Positions 29,993-39,182 of a DNA stretch of 64,000 bases are shown here, one piece after another. The notes beneath the pieces were generated by a model. The model was not told the DNA's origin. It saw only the letters and a program-made list of their open reading frames with translations, and ran no database searches. How positions within the stretch are numbered: position 1 is the stretch's first letter; each line of letters opens with the position of its first letter. The stretch lies in contig NZ_CP080410.1 of the NCBI RefSeq assembly GCF_019448255.1, forward strand, positions 1,426,001-1,490,000. Direction: 5' to 3'. The stretch comes from Qipengyuania flava (GTDB lineage Bacteria > Pseudomonadota > Alphaproteobacteria > Sphingomonadales > Sphingomonadaceae). The position numbers were made by a program, and so were the translations under genes.

Positions 29993-30044
29993 CTGGGCTC
30001 TCTAAGTTCCGACTGATGTGCCGCCTATTCACGCCTGACTGTGT

Positions 30045-30204
30045 CAGCCGGGGCGCCCTGTTCCATCCCGCTCCCCCTCCCGGCCGCCCACAGCGACGCG
30101 GACAAAGTCCGCATGAGCGAGGAAAGCCAAGTGCGCGGATGCGCATGCCGGCGCTTGAGGCACAGAAAAACATGTAGCGGGACCACCATGGGCCGTGCCG
30201 GTGA
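30045..30204 (-). ncRNA. ssrS: 6S RNA candidate
   Basis: The 362-base gap between fau and zapA (29993-30354) holds no protein gene. Read on the minus strand, 30048-30201 can fold into a long interrupted rod: outer CCGG pairs with CCGG, then GCCC with GGGC, then TCCCGCT with AGCGGGA. These enclose a large single-stranded region and inner hairpins such as GCGGAC-TTT-GTCCGC. The size (about 155 nt), the bubble-in-a-rod shape and the position between zapA and fau all match 6S RNA, which binds sigma70 RNA polymerase. Ends are approximate; TATATG near 30240 could be a -10 box for a slightly longer transcript. A covariance-model search was not possible. Confidence 0.62.
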
Positions 30205-30354
30205 AATCCTCTGACGCCTCAACGTCAGGTGGGCGCCATATATCCAGATCGTCGGGACGAACCCGCCAACCCGGTAGGGACAGCTCCCTTGGATTGCTTA
30301 TAGCCTCAGGGATATTCGTACAGCTCGTGCCGGGCAGCCCCGCCGATGCCTTAC

Positions 30355-30684
30355 TTAGGAAAGGCTTCCGCCGCCCTCAAGGGTGGATGCCGCATTCTCC
30401 AGCGCAAGCGCAATCCGTTCGAGCTGTCCGGCCAGCCGTTCCGCGTCAAAATCGGGCTCGGCCGGCTCGGCAGGCGCGGGTTCCTTCTTCGCCTCGTCGA
30501 GCTCGTCGGCAAGCAAAAGGGCGGCAAACAGAAGGTTCTTGGCCTCCTGGCTCGACAGGTTTGCCCCCATGGAACCAAGTTTGCCATCGATCACGGTGGC
30601 AAGGCGCTGGACATGTTCTTCCTGGCCGTCAGCGCAGGATACGGTGTAATTGCGGCCGCCGACCGAAAGGGTGACGTCGCTCAT
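30355..30684 (-). CDS. zapA: Cell division protein ZapA
   Basis: 109 aa. ZapA crosslinks FtsZ filaments at the Z-ring. N-terminal beta-hairpin domain (VTLSVGGRNYTVSCADGQEEHV) followed by a long helix (LATVIDGKLGSM ... KNLLFAALLLADELDEAKK), the known ZapA layout, and a Pro/Ala/Glu-rich spacer before a final helix. The ATG at 30684 overlaps the stop of the preceding small gene as ATGA. Longer frames upstream are not coding. Confidence 0.9.
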   Translation of the reverse strand: MSDVTLSVGGRNYTVSCADGQEEHVQRLATVIDGKLGSMGANLSSQEAKNLLFAALLLADELDEAKKEPAPAEPAEPDFDAERLAGQLERIALALENAASTLEGGGSLS

Positions 30685-30887
30685 CGCTCCAGCCCTTCGA
30701 TCAACGCATCGAGTTCGGTCAAGCTTACCTCGACCTTTTCGCGCAGCGCTTCGTGGCGGGCAGCAAGGGCGGCGCTGCCGGCGCTCCCCGTCTCGGGCGC
30801 GTGCGAAGCAAGGGCGGCCTGCGTTTCGATCCGCGCCAGCGCGCGGTCGATCCGGTCCATGGCATTTTTGATCCGTTCGGAACTCAT
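30681..30887 (-). CDS. zauP: ZauP-like small coiled-coil protein upstream of zapA
   Basis: 68 aa, nearly all helical with two predicted coiled-coil stretches (SERIKNAMDRIDRALARIE and LAARHEALREKVEVSLTELDALIEG) split by a short Gly/Ser hinge. In Caulobacter the gene directly upstream of zapA encodes ZauP, a coiled-coil partner that works with ZapA to focus the Z-ring; position and character match, sequence identity could not be tested. GGAGGGG precedes the ATG, and the stop overlaps the zapA start by 4 bases. Confidence 0.65.
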   Translation of the reverse strand: MSSERIKNAMDRIDRALARIETQAALASHAPETGSAGSAALAARHEALREKVEVSLTELDALIEGLER

Positions 30888-30908
30888 AACCCCTCCCAAA
30901 TACCAAGA

Positions 30909-30925
30909 TTGCCAATCTGTGGCAA
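30909..30925. promoter_or_regulatory. Inverted repeat between divergent zauP-zapA and tkt
   Basis: TTGCCA and TGGCAA separated by 5 bases, 22 bases upstream of the zauP ATG and 143 bases upstream of the tkt ATG. Could be an operator for either unit; no regulator is known for it. Confidence 0.35.
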
Positions 30926-31067
30926 AGGTTTGACCGCATCTGTTGATAAGTGAGGTGAGGGCCACGGCATGTGCGCAGCCCCCTGCGCGCGGGTTGACCT
31001 TGCGCGCGCGCTCCGCGAAGGCTTCGCGCGCGTCGAATCGCACCAGATTTTCCGGAGAATATTTCCC

Positions 31068-33047
31068 ATGAGTCTCGACACCGCTCGCCTCGTCCCGATG
31101 GCCAACGCCATCAGGGCGCTTTCCATGGATGCGGTGCAGGCAGCGAATTCAGGACACCCCGGCATGCCGATGGGCATGGCCGATGTGGCAACGGTCCTGT
31201 GGGGCGAATATCTTAAGCATGACCCCAAGGCGCCCGACTGGGCCGATCGCGACCGTTTCGTCCTGTCGGCCGGTCACGGTTCGATGCTGATCTACTCGCT
31301 GCTCCACCTGTCGGGCTACGCGCGCCCGACCATGGAAGACATCCGCAACTTCCGCCAGCTCGGCAGCCCTTGCGCGGGCCATCCGGAGAACTTCCTGCTG
31401 GAAGGCGTGGAAAGCACCACCGGCCCACTCGGTCAGGGCCTGGCGATGGCGGTCGGCATGGCGATGGCCGAACGCAGCCTCAATGCGACCTTTGGGAACG
31501 ACACGGTCGATCACCGTACCTGGGTGATCGCCGGCGACGGCTGCCTGATGGAAGGCATCAACCACGAAGCGATCGGCCTCGCCGGTCACCTGAAGCTGGG
31601 CCGCATGATCGTTCTGTGGGACGACAACAACATCACGATCGACGGCACCACCGACCTTTCGACCAGCGAGGACATCAAGGCTCGCTACGAAGCGACCGGT
31701 TGGCATGTCGTGAGCTGCGATGGCCATGATTTCGACGACATCCGCCGCGCGCTCGACGAAGCGGTGGAGGACGATCGCCCCTCGCTCGTCGCCTGCAAGA
31801 CGGTGATCGGCAAAGGCGCGCCCAACAAGCAGGGCACCAGCGCCACCCACGGCGCTGCGCTTGGCGAGGAGGAAATCGCGGCCGCGCGTGACGTTCTGGG
31901 CTGGGACCATGCCCCGTTCGAAGTGCCCGAGGATGTTCTGGCGGACTGGCGCGGAACCACCGCGCGCGGTGAAACGGCGCATTCGGAATGGGATGTGCGC
32001 CTGTCGACCAATCCCGACAAGGCCGAGTTCGAACGCCGCATGGCGGGCGACCTGCCCGAAGGCTTCAGCCTCGACAGTTACATCCAGTCGCTGATGGCCG
32101 AGCCGCAGAAGGTTGCCACGCGCAAGGCTAGCGAGATGGCCCTGGGCCAGATCAACGCGATGCTTCCCGACACGATCGGTGGCAGCGCCGATCTGACCGG
32201 CTCCAACAACACCAAGGCCGGTGGCATCGGGCCGTTCACGGCTGACGATTATTCGGGGCGCTATGTCTATTACGGCATTCGCGAGTTCGGCATGGCTGCA
32301 GCCATGAACGGCATGGCGCTCCATGGCGGCGTCATTCCCTACGGCGGCACCTTCCTTGTCTTCACCGACTATTGCCGCGCGGCGATCCGCCTGTCGGCGC
32401 TGCAGCAGGTGCGCTCGATCTACGTCATGACGCATGACAGCATCGGCCTTGGTGAAGACGGTCCGACCCACCAGCCGGTCGAGCATGTGCAGTCGCTGCG
32501 CATGATCCCGAACCTTCTGGTCATGCGCCCGGCCGACGCGGTGGAAACCGCCGAATGCTGGGAGATCGCTCTGCGGCAGAAGGATCGCCCGAGCGTGCTC
32601 GCGCTGACCCGCCAGGGTCTGCCGCAGGTGCGCAACGCTCCGGACGAAACGGACATGAGTTCCAAGGGCGCGTACCGCCTCAAGAAGGCCGGGAACGCCG
32701 CAAAGGTGACGCTCATTGCCTCGGGCAGCGAAGTGCACCTGGCACTGGAATGCGCCGAGCAGCTTGAAAAGCAGGGCGTGGGCGCATCGGTCGTCTCGAT
32801 GGTCTGCACCCAGCTGTTCGACGAACAGGACGCGGAATACCGCGCCGAGATGATCCCAGCCGACACACTGCGTGTCAGCATCGAAGCGGGGACGACCTTC
32901 GGGTGGGAACGCTACACGGGCGAGGGGGGCCTCACCATCGGTCTCGACCGTTTCGGGGCCTCGGCTCCGGCAGGCGATCTCTTCGCAAAATTCGGTTTCA
33001 CGGCGGACGCTATCGTTCCGCAAATTATGAACAAATTGCCCAAGTAA
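31068..33047 (+). CDS. tkt: Transketolase
   Basis: 659 aa. Thiamine-diphosphate enzyme that moves two-carbon units in the non-oxidative pentose phosphate path. Seen: [15 protein letters not shown], the TPP motif [17 protein letters not shown], and the pyrimidine domain ([36 protein letters not shown]). The ATG at 31068 follows GGAG; the longer frame is rejected. First gene of a tkt-gap-pgk operon: gap follows after 28 bases. Confidence 0.97.
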   Translation: MSLDTARLVPMANAIRALSMDAVQAANSGHPGMPMGMADVATVLWGEYLKHDPKAPDWADRDRFVLSAGHGSMLIYSLLHLSGYARPTMEDIRNFRQLGSPCAGHPENFLLEGVESTTGPLGQGLAMAVGMAMAERSLNATFGNDTVDHRTWVIAGDGCLMEGINHEAIGLAGHLKLGRMIVLWDDNNITIDGTTDLSTSEDIKARYEATGWHVVSCDGHDFDDIRRALDEAVEDDRPSLVACKTVIGKGAPNKQGTSATHGAALGEEEIAAARDVLGWDHAPFEVPEDVLADWRGTTARGETAHSEWDVRLSTNPDKAEFERRMAGDLPEGFSLDSYIQSLMAEPQKVATRKASEMALGQINAMLPDTIGGSADLTGSNNTKAGGIGPFTADDYSGRYVYYGIREFGMAAAMNGMALHGGVIPYGGTFLVFTDYCRAAIRLSALQQVRSIYVMTHDSIGLGEDGPTHQPVEHVQSLRMIPNLLVMRPADAVETAECWEIALRQKDRPSVLALTRQGLPQVRNAPDETDMSSKGAYRLKKAGNAAKVTLIASGSEVHLALECAEQLEKQGVGASVVSMVCTQLFDEQDAEYRAEMIPADTLRVSIEAGTTFGWERYTGEGGLTIGLDRFGASAPAGDLFAKFGFTADAIVPQIMNKLPK

Positions 33048-33075
33048 TCCAAGGCTTAAGCAGGAGTTCTTACCC

Positions 33076-34083
33076 ATGGCGACCAAGGTTGCAATCAACG
33101 GTTTCGGACGTATCGGCCGCCTCGTGGCGCGCGCTATCCTCGAGCGTGACGACCACGACCTCGACCTCGTTTCGATCAACGACCTGGCGGACACCAAGTC
33201 GAACGCGCTGCTGTTCCAGTACGACAGCACGCACGGCCGTTTCCCCGGCACGGTCGAAGTCGGCGACAACGCCATCATCGTGAACGGCAAGTCCATCGCG
33301 GTGACGAGCGAGCGTGAGCCTGGCAAGCTGCCGCACGGCGAACAGGGCGTCGACATCGTCCTCGAATGCACCGGTTTCTTCCAGTCCGACGAAGCCTGCC
33401 GCCCGCACCTTGATGCCGGCGCCAAGCGCGTGCTGATCTCGGCCCCCGCAAAGGGTGTTTCGGCCACCATCGTTTACGGTGTGAACCACGATGTACTGAC
33501 CGCCGAGGACGTGATCGTCTCTAACGCCAGCTGCACCACAAACTGCCTCTCGCCGATGGCGAAGGTGCTGCACGATACCGTCGGCATCGAGCGCGGTTTC
33601 ATGACCACGATCCACAGCTACACCAACGACCAGCGCATGCTTGACCAGATGCATGGCGACATGCGCCGCGCTCGCGGCGGCGCGCAGAACATGATCCCGA
33701 CCACCACCGGCGCCGCCCGTGCGGTCGGCCTGGTCCTGCCTGAACTCGCCGGCAAGCTCGACGGAAGCTCGGTCCGTGTGCCGACCCCGAACGTCAGCCT
33801 CGTCGACCTCGTCTTCACCCCCGGCCGCGACACCAGCGCCGAGGAACTGAACGCGGCGCTGAAGGCTGCGGCGGAAGGCCCCATGAAGGGCGTGCTCGAC
33901 TACACCGACCAGCCGCTCGTCAGCAGCGACTTCAACCACTATCCGGCCAGCTCGACCATCGACAGCCTCGAAACCAGCGTGATGGAAGGCAAGCTTGCCC
34001 GCGTCGTCAGCTGGTACGACAACGAATGGGGCTTCTCGAACCGCATGATCGACACCGCCGGCGTGATGGCGAAGTTCCTCTAA
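33076..34083 (+). CDS. gap: Glyceraldehyde-3-phosphate dehydrogenase, type I
   Basis: 335 aa. NAD(P)-binding GFGRIGR at residues 9-15, the catalytic cysteine C153 in NASCTTNC, and [14 protein letters not shown] and [13 protein letters not shown], all classical. It works in both glycolysis and gluconeogenesis. AGGAG lies 10-14 bases before the ATG. The only GAPDH in the window, placed in an operon with tkt and pgk. Confidence 0.98.
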   Translation: MATKVAINGFGRIGRLVARAILERDDHDLDLVSINDLADTKSNALLFQYDSTHGRFPGTVEVGDNAIIVNGKSIAVTSEREPGKLPHGEQGVDIVLECTGFFQSDEACRPHLDAGAKRVLISAPAKGVSATIVYGVNHDVLTAEDVIVSNASCTTNCLSPMAKVLHDTVGIERGFMTTIHSYTNDQRMLDQMHGDMRRARGGAQNMIPTTTGAARAVGLVLPELAGKLDGSSVRVPTPNVSLVDLVFTPGRDTSAEELNAALKAAAEGPMKGVLDYTDQPLVSSDFNHYPASSTIDSLETSVMEGKLARVVSWYDNEWGFSNRMIDTAGVMAKFL

Positions 34084-34094
34084 AGGACGATACG

Positions 34095-35294
34095 ATGAGC
34101 AGCTTCAGGACCCTGGACGACCTTGGCGATATTACCGGCAAGGTTGCCCTGGTACGCGTCGATCTGAACCTTCCGATGAAGGACGGTTCGGCCACCGATG
34201 TCACCCGCGTCGAGGCGGTGAAACCCACCATCCTCGAACTTGCGGACAAGGGCGCCAAGGTCCTGTTGCTCGCTCACTTCGGCCGCCCCAAGGGCCAGCG
34301 CCATTCGACCCTGTCGACCAGCTTCGTGCAGGGCGATGTGGAGAAGGTGCTGGACAAGGAGATCATGTTCATCCCCGAGGTCATGGGCCCGGTGGTTGAA
34401 CAGTCGATCGGGATCCTCTCGGCGGGCGATATCGGTCTCCTCGACAACGTGCGCTTCTGGCCCGGGGAAGAGGCGAACGATCCCGAATTCGCCAAGGGCA
34501 TCGCTGCTCACGGCGATTTCTACGTCAACGACGCCTTTTCCGCGGCGCACCGTGCGCACGCCTCGACCGAGGGGCTCGCGCACCATCTTCCGGCCTATGC
34601 CGGCCGCGCGATGGAAGCGGAACTGAAGGCGCTCGACGCGGCGCTTGGCGCACCCGAGCAGCCGGTTGCGGCCGTTGTCGGCGGGGCCAAGGTCTCGACC
34701 AAGCTCGACGTGCTGACCAACCTCGTCGGCAAGGTCCAGCACCTCATCATCGGCGGCGGCATGGCCAACACCTTCCTCGCCGCCAAGGGTGTCGATGTCG
34801 GCAACTCGCTGTGCGAGCACGACCTTACCGATACAGCAAACACAATCATGGACGAGGCCGGCCACGCCGGTTGCACCGTTCACCTGCCGTACGATGTCGT
34901 GGTGGCGAAGGAATTCGCGGCAAATCCCGAAAGCCTGCGCACCTGCAACGTCCACGAGGTTGCCAGCGACGAGATGATCCTCGACGTCGGCCCGCTTGCG
35001 GTCGAGGCGCTGGGAGATGTGCTCAAGACCTGCCGCACGCTGGTGTGGAACGGTCCGATGGGTGCGTTCGAGACCGAGCCGTTCGATACGGCCACGGTTG
35101 CGCTTGCCAAGACCGCTGCCGCCCTGACGCAGGACGGCTCGCTCACCTCCGTCGCAGGGGGCGGGGACACGGTCGCTGCGCTCGCCCATGCCGGAGTGAA
35201 GGACGACTTCACCTTCGTCTCGACCGCGGGCGGGGCGTTCCTTGAATGGATGGAAGGCAAGGACCTGCCGGGCGTTGCCGCGCTGACCGCATGA
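34095..35294 (+). CDS. pgk: Phosphoglycerate kinase
   Basis: 399 aa. Motifs: RVDLNLPMKDG, LLLAHFGRPKG, VNDAFSAAHRAHAS, VVGGAKVSTKLDVL, and the C-terminal nucleotide loop SVAGGGDTVAAL. Complete and of normal length. ATG at 34095 is 11 bases after gap; AAAGGA precedes it. The stop overlaps the ATG of the thioesterase gene. Confidence 0.98.
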   Translation: MSSFRTLDDLGDITGKVALVRVDLNLPMKDGSATDVTRVEAVKPTILELADKGAKVLLLAHFGRPKGQRHSTLSTSFVQGDVEKVLDKEIMFIPEVMGPVVEQSIGILSAGDIGLLDNVRFWPGEEANDPEFAKGIAAHGDFYVNDAFSAAHRAHASTEGLAHHLPAYAGRAMEAELKALDAALGAPEQPVAAVVGGAKVSTKLDVLTNLVGKVQHLIIGGGMANTFLAAKGVDVGNSLCEHDLTDTANTIMDEAGHAGCTVHLPYDVVVAKEFAANPESLRTCNVHEVASDEMILDVGPLAVEALGDVLKTCRTLVWNGPMGAFETEPFDTATVALAKTAAALTQDGSLTSVAGGGDTVAALAHAGVKDDFTFVSTAGGAFLEWMEGKDLPGVAALTA

Positions 35295-35731
35295 GCGAAA
35301 TGACCACCCGCGGGCCGACCCTCGTCACCGAGGGCGAATGGGCTGGCTGGAGCACATGGGAACACGACGCGTTCGAAACCCGTTCGGGTCCCTTCTACAT
35401 GCGCGAAATCGACGGGGAGTGGGTCAGCGCCTTCCGAGCCGAGCCGCAGCATATGAACGGTGCGGGTTCGATGCACGGCGGCTGCATGATGACCTTTGCC
35501 GATTTCGCCCTGTTCACCATCGCGCACCAGGAGCTTGGCGAGAACTTCGGGGTCACGATCAACCTCTCGGGCGATTTCCTCGGCGGGATTTCCGTCGGCC
35601 AGCTGGTCGAAGCGCGCGGCGAAGTCACGCGCGGCGGCGGAAAGACCATTTTCGTGCGCGGCATGATCACCGGCGACGGCAAGCCCGCGCTCAGCTTCAC
35701 CGGCATTATCCGCAAGATAAACCGGACCTGA
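35291..35731 (+). CDS. PaaI-type hotdog-fold acyl-CoA thioesterase
   Basis: 146 aa. The hotdog signature N-x-x-G-x-x-H-G-G (HMNGAGSMHGGCMMTFAD) holds the usual catalytic residues, followed by a five-strand-like pattern (TINLSGDFLGGISVG, LVEARGEVTRGGGKTIFVRG). Substrate is probably a CoA thioester, unassigned. The ATG overlaps the pgk stop (ATGA), so it is translated with the glycolytic operon, although it has no known role there. Confidence 0.88.
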   Translation: MSEMTTRGPTLVTEGEWAGWSTWEHDAFETRSGPFYMREIDGEWVSAFRAEPQHMNGAGSMHGGCMMTFADFALFTIAHQELGENFGVTINLSGDFLGGISVGQLVEARGEVTRGGGKTIFVRGMITGDGKPALSFTGIIRKINRT

Positions 35732-35735
35732 GGCC

Positions 35736-36812
35736 TTGAAACGCTTCCTCGCCGCAACGCTGCTCATGTGCATCGCGGCACCGGTACAAGGGGAGGACGA
35801 CATAGGCGAATTCGAGACCTTCGGATCGTATCTCGAAAATTTCCGCAAGGAGAGCGGGACACCCTCCCTTAGCGCGGCCATCGTGCGCGACGGCGCCATC
35901 GTCTGGGAATCCTATTTGGGCGTCTCCGACGACGAGGGCGAATTCCCGACCTCGCCCGAGACCACTTACTACATCGCCTCGGTCACCAAGCCGCTCGCTG
36001 CTACGGCGATCCTGATGGAAGCGGAAGCCGGCGGGCTGGACTTGTTGCTACCCATGTCGTCGGACGAGGGCTGGGAGCGCACCTGCGAGTGGCTGTCCAC
36101 TTCGCAAATTCCCTTTGGGGCGGGCGGGACCGACACTTTCGGCAACACCATCCCGGCGATGGACTGTGCAAAGCGGACCACGCTCGAAGACATGCTGGAC
36201 ATGCGCGCCAATGGTGAAGTTTTCGTCTACAACCCGATCGCCTACGCCCGCATCGACCGCGCGATAGAGGGCGCAGGCGGGCGGCCCTTGCGGGATATCG
36301 TGCGTGAGCATGTGGCCGATCGCGTGGGTATGACTGACGTAGCGCTGGGTTGGCGCGATCCGCAGGGCGGGGCGGCCCTGCGCTATCTCGCTCCGCCTTT
36401 CACAGTCACCGATAGCGGGCCGGAAAAGGCGCCTTTGTTCGACGACGATTTCCGGGCAGCGGCAGGCATCCTCGCCAGCGTTCGCGATCTGGCTGCTTTC
36501 GAGATAGCTTACGAGGGCGGCGAACTCGTGTCCGATGCCGAGCGCGAAGACCTTGTCAGGCGAGAGCTACCCGAACTGGGCGACTATCGGCATGGTTGGT
36601 GGCTTTCCGATTGGGAGGGTCAGCGCCTCCAGTGGCATTCGGGTTGGGAGCCGGGCAAATATTCGGCGATGTACCTAAAGGTGCCCGAGCAGGATCTCGC
36701 TCTCATAGTGCTCGCCAATACCGAGCTCATCTGGTGGGGCAATTCGGTCGTGCGCGCGGGGATCGAGGACAGCCCTCTTGCCAAACGCTTCCTCGAAACC
36801 TTCGCTCGCTAG
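35736..36812 (+). CDS. Exported beta-lactamase-family serine hydrolase
   Basis: 358 aa. A signal peptide (MKRFLAATLLMCIAAPVQG) is followed by a class C beta-lactamase/penicillin-binding-like fold. The nucleophile motif SxxK is present as SVTK (residues 82-85). Where Y-x-N is expected the sequence is YNP (165-167), so Tyr is kept but Asn is shifted or lost; a HSG triad near the C-terminus (WHSGWEPGKYSAMY) stands for KTG. This pattern suggests an esterase or D-amino-acid peptidase rather than a beta-lactamase. Start is TTG at 35736, 4 bases after the thioesterase stop. Overlaps the convergent reductase by 4 bases. Confidence 0.78.
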   Translation: MKRFLAATLLMCIAAPVQGEDDIGEFETFGSYLENFRKESGTPSLSAAIVRDGAIVWESYLGVSDDEGEFPTSPETTYYIASVTKPLAATAILMEAEAGGLDLLLPMSSDEGWERTCEWLSTSQIPFGAGGTDTFGNTIPAMDCAKRTTLEDMLDMRANGEVFVYNPIAYARIDRAIEGAGGRPLRDIVREHVADRVGMTDVALGWRDPQGGAALRYLAPPFTVTDSGPEKAPLFDDDFRAAAGILASVRDLAAFEIAYEGGELVSDAEREDLVRRELPELGDYRHGWWLSDWEGQRLQWHSGWEPGKYSAMYLKVPEQDLALIVLANTELIWWGNSVVRAGIEDSPLAKRFLETFAR

Positions 36813-37567
36813 CGATACTCCGGATTGGGCGCGTCGAAGCGGCGGCCCTCGTTCCACACATCGACCGAATTGCCGTGTGCAGGAATGCCGCCTGCATCCT
36901 TAAGCATCCGTGCCATATGCATGAGGTTCCAGGTCATGAAGGTCGTGTTGCGGCGGGTGAAGTCGTTGTCGAAGCCGACGCGGCCAGAACCGTCTTCCTT
37001 TTCGTCGCCGTAGCTGGGCCCGGGTCCGGCCTCTCCGATCCAGCCGGCATCGGCCTGCGGGGGAATGGTGTAACCGACGTGCTGGAGCGAGTAGAGCACG
37101 CCCATGCCGACGTGCTTGATGCCGTCCTCGTTACCGGTAATGATGCAGCCGCCAACCTTGCCGTAAAAGACGTACTGGCCACGCTCGTTGGTCTCGCCCG
37201 AATGGCCGTAAAGCCGCTCGATCAGCCTCTGGCAGACAGAGCTTTTCTCGCCCAGCCAGATCGGGGTGCCGACGACGAGGATGTCGGCCGCGCGCACCGT
37301 TTCCCAGATTGCCGGCCAATCGTCGCGCGCGGCTCCGTGTTCGGTCATGTCGGGATAAACGCCGGGTGCGATATCGTGATCGACCAGCCTGACCTGCTCG
37401 AGCGCGACGTTGTTGCGCACAAGGATCGTCTCAACCACGCCCAGAAGCTTGTCGGTATGCGAGCCCTGCGGCGTGGGCTTCAGCGTGCAATTGATGGTCA
37501 CCGCCCTGAGGTCCGAAAAGTCGGTCGTATTCTCGGCGCAGAGCCGGTCCTGGATTTCGTCGAGCAT
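36809..37567 (-). CDS. Flavodoxin-family NAD(P)H-dependent FMN reductase-like protein
   Basis: 252 aa. Starts like the NADPH-dependent FMN reductases: INCTLKPTPQGSHTDKLL forms the first strand and phosphate loop, then ADILVVGTPIWLGEKSSVCQRLIERL, KVGGCIITGNEDG and a C-terminal WNLMHMARML helix. Cytoplasmic; would reduce flavin or quinones. The ATG at 37567 follows AGGAG; the much longer upstream frame lies antisense to the halogenase. It is divergent from the halogenase with a 97-base gap, which makes it a candidate source of reduced flavin for it. Confidence 0.82.
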   Translation of the reverse strand: MLDEIQDRLCAENTTDFSDLRAVTINCTLKPTPQGSHTDKLLGVVETILVRNNVALEQVRLVDHDIAPGVYPDMTEHGAARDDWPAIWETVRAADILVVGTPIWLGEKSSVCQRLIERLYGHSGETNERGQYVFYGKVGGCIITGNEDGIKHVGMGVLYSLQHVGYTIPPQADAGWIGEAGPGPSYGDEKEDGSGRVGFDNDFTRRNTTFMTWNLMHMARMLKDAGGIPAHGNSVDVWNEGRRFDAPNPEYR

Positions 37568-37664
37568 GCAATCTCCTGGTATCTGGTGAGAAATACGCAT
37601 GGCGGAGCAATTGGTTACCTTGGCCCGGTTGTCGCTCTTGCGAGCCAACCGTATGCCTTTGCGC

Positions 37665-39182
37665 ATGAGTTCGGGGCGAAAGCAGATCGACACGGTGGTG
37701 ATCGTCGGCGGGGGAACCGCTGGCTGGATGACCGCGGCCGCGATTTCGCGCCTGCTGGGCGGCGTCGGCCTGGCGATTACGCTCGTCGAATCCGCAGCCA
37801 TCGGCACCGTGGGCGTCGGCGAGGCGACCTTGCCGCAGATCCGCACCTTCAACCGTATGCTCGGGATCGACGAGCGCGAGATGATGGCGCGCACGGCGGC
37901 GACCATAAAGCTCGGCATCGAATTTCGCGATTGGGGCAAGCCGGGCGACCGCTACGTCCATCCTTTCGGCACCTATGGCGAGCCTGTTGAAGGGGTGGAT
38001 TTCATCCAAGCCTGGGCGCTAGCCAACGCGCTCGGCAAGGCATCCGCAATTGGCGACTATTCGCTGCCCATCGTCGCGGCCTGGGCGGACCGGTTCGCAC
38101 CGCCGGGCGAGGGCGGCCAGCAGCAACCCTATGACTACGCATTCCAGTTCGACGCTGGGCTCTATGCAGCCTGGCTGGCCGAACTTGCACAGGGCTCGGG
38201 CGTGGTTCGCCGGGAGGGGCGCATCGTCGAGGTGATCCGCGACGCGGAGAGCGGCAATATCACGTCGGTCCTCCTCGAAAATGGAGCGGTGATCGAAGGC
38301 GATCTCTTCATCGATTGCTCGGGCTTTCGTTCGCTGCTGATCGGCGACACGCTCGAAACACCGTTCGAGGACTGGAGCCACTGGCTGCCCTGCAACCGCG
38401 CCTTTGCAGTCCCTTGCGCGAACGGCGGCGAGCATGGTCCCTACACCCGGGCCACCGCGCGCGAGGCAGGCTGGCAATGGCGCATTCCGCTCCAGCACCG
38501 CGTCGGCAACGGCCTCGTCTATTGCGACGCCTTCTGGGAAGACGAGGCGGCGCGCGATGCCCTAGTCACCTCGCTTGAGGGAGAGGCCGGGGGCGAGCCT
38601 CGCCAGTTGCGCTTCACCACCGGGCGCCGGCGGGAATTGTGGCGCGGCAACTGTGTTGCCATCGGCCTGTCGGGCGGCTTCCTCGAGCCGTTGGAATCGA
38701 CCAGCATCGACCTGATCCAGAGCGGCATCCTCAACCTTGTCGAGCTGTTTCCGGGTGCTGGCATCGCCGAGGCCGACCAACGCGAATACAACCGCCTGAT
38801 GGACCTCGAGTTCGAGCGCATTCGCGATTTCCTCGTCCTTCACTACGTCGCCAACCAGCGCGATGGGGAATTCTGGACAGCGATGCGCGAAATGCCGCTG
38901 CCCGAAAGCCTGAGCGAGAAAATCGATGACTTCCGCAGACGCGCGCTGCTGCCCGACTATGCCGACGGACTGTTTCAGCCGGTCAGCTGGATATCGGTTT
39001 TCCTCGGCCAGAACATTGTCCCCGAAGGATGGGACCCGCGCGCCGAGGGAATTGGCGAAGCGGCGCTCGTCGAGACGCTGGACGGGCTGCGGCAGTCCTA
39101 TGCGCGTGATGCGGCGGCTATGCCCGTGCACCGCGAGTTCCTTCGCATGTCAGGCGCCCAGTACGCGGGAGCTTCATCGTGA
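37665..39182 (+). CDS. Flavin-dependent halogenase (tryptophan halogenase family)
   Basis: 505 aa from the chosen ATG. FADH2-dependent halogenases make HOCl or HOBr, which forms a haloamine on a lysine and then attacks an aromatic ring. FAD motif GGGTAGW at residues 15-21; the catalytic lysine is K82 (ATIKLGIEF); the WxWxIP signature is at 270-275; the second catalytic residue is E341 in SGGFLEPLES. All key residues are kept. Substrate is unknown: this lineage carries many such proteins in TonB-receptor loci, but none is adjacent. An ATG at 37599 would add 22 residues with poor codon use. The stop overlaps the next gene's GTG (GTGA). Confidence 0.88.
   Translation: MSSGRKQIDTVVIVGGGTAGWMTAAAISRLLGGVGLAITLVESAAIGTVGVGEATLPQIRTFNRMLGIDEREMMARTAATIKLGIEFRDWGKPGDRYVHPFGTYGEPVEGVDFIQAWALANALGKASAIGDYSLPIVAAWADRFAPPGEGGQQQPYDYAFQFDAGLYAAWLAELAQGSGVVRREGRIVEVIRDAESGNITSVLLENGAVIEGDLFIDCSGFRSLLIGDTLETPFEDWSHWLPCNRAFAVPCANGGEHGPYTRATAREAGWQWRIPLQHRVGNGLVYCDAFWEDEAARDALVTSLEGEAGGEPRQLRFTTGRRRELWRGNCVAIGLSGGFLEPLESTSIDLIQSGILNLVELFPGAGIAEADQREYNRLMDLEFERIRDFLVLHYVANQRDGEFWTAMREMPLPESLSEKIDDFRRRALLPDYADGLFQPVSWISVFLGQNIVPEGWDPRAEGIGEAALVETLDGLRQSYARDAAAMPVHREFLRMSGAQYAGASS

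Noticed and set aside
31149-33470. Long minus-strand frame opposite tkt and the start of gap (773 codons)
   Set aside because: Antisense shadow; it spans two certain genes and shows no motif.
36809-37939. Longer start of the flavin reductase gene at 37939
   Set aside because: The first 124 codons would lie antisense to the halogenase N-terminus; the ATG at 37567 has AGGAG upstream and begins a standard flavodoxin fold.
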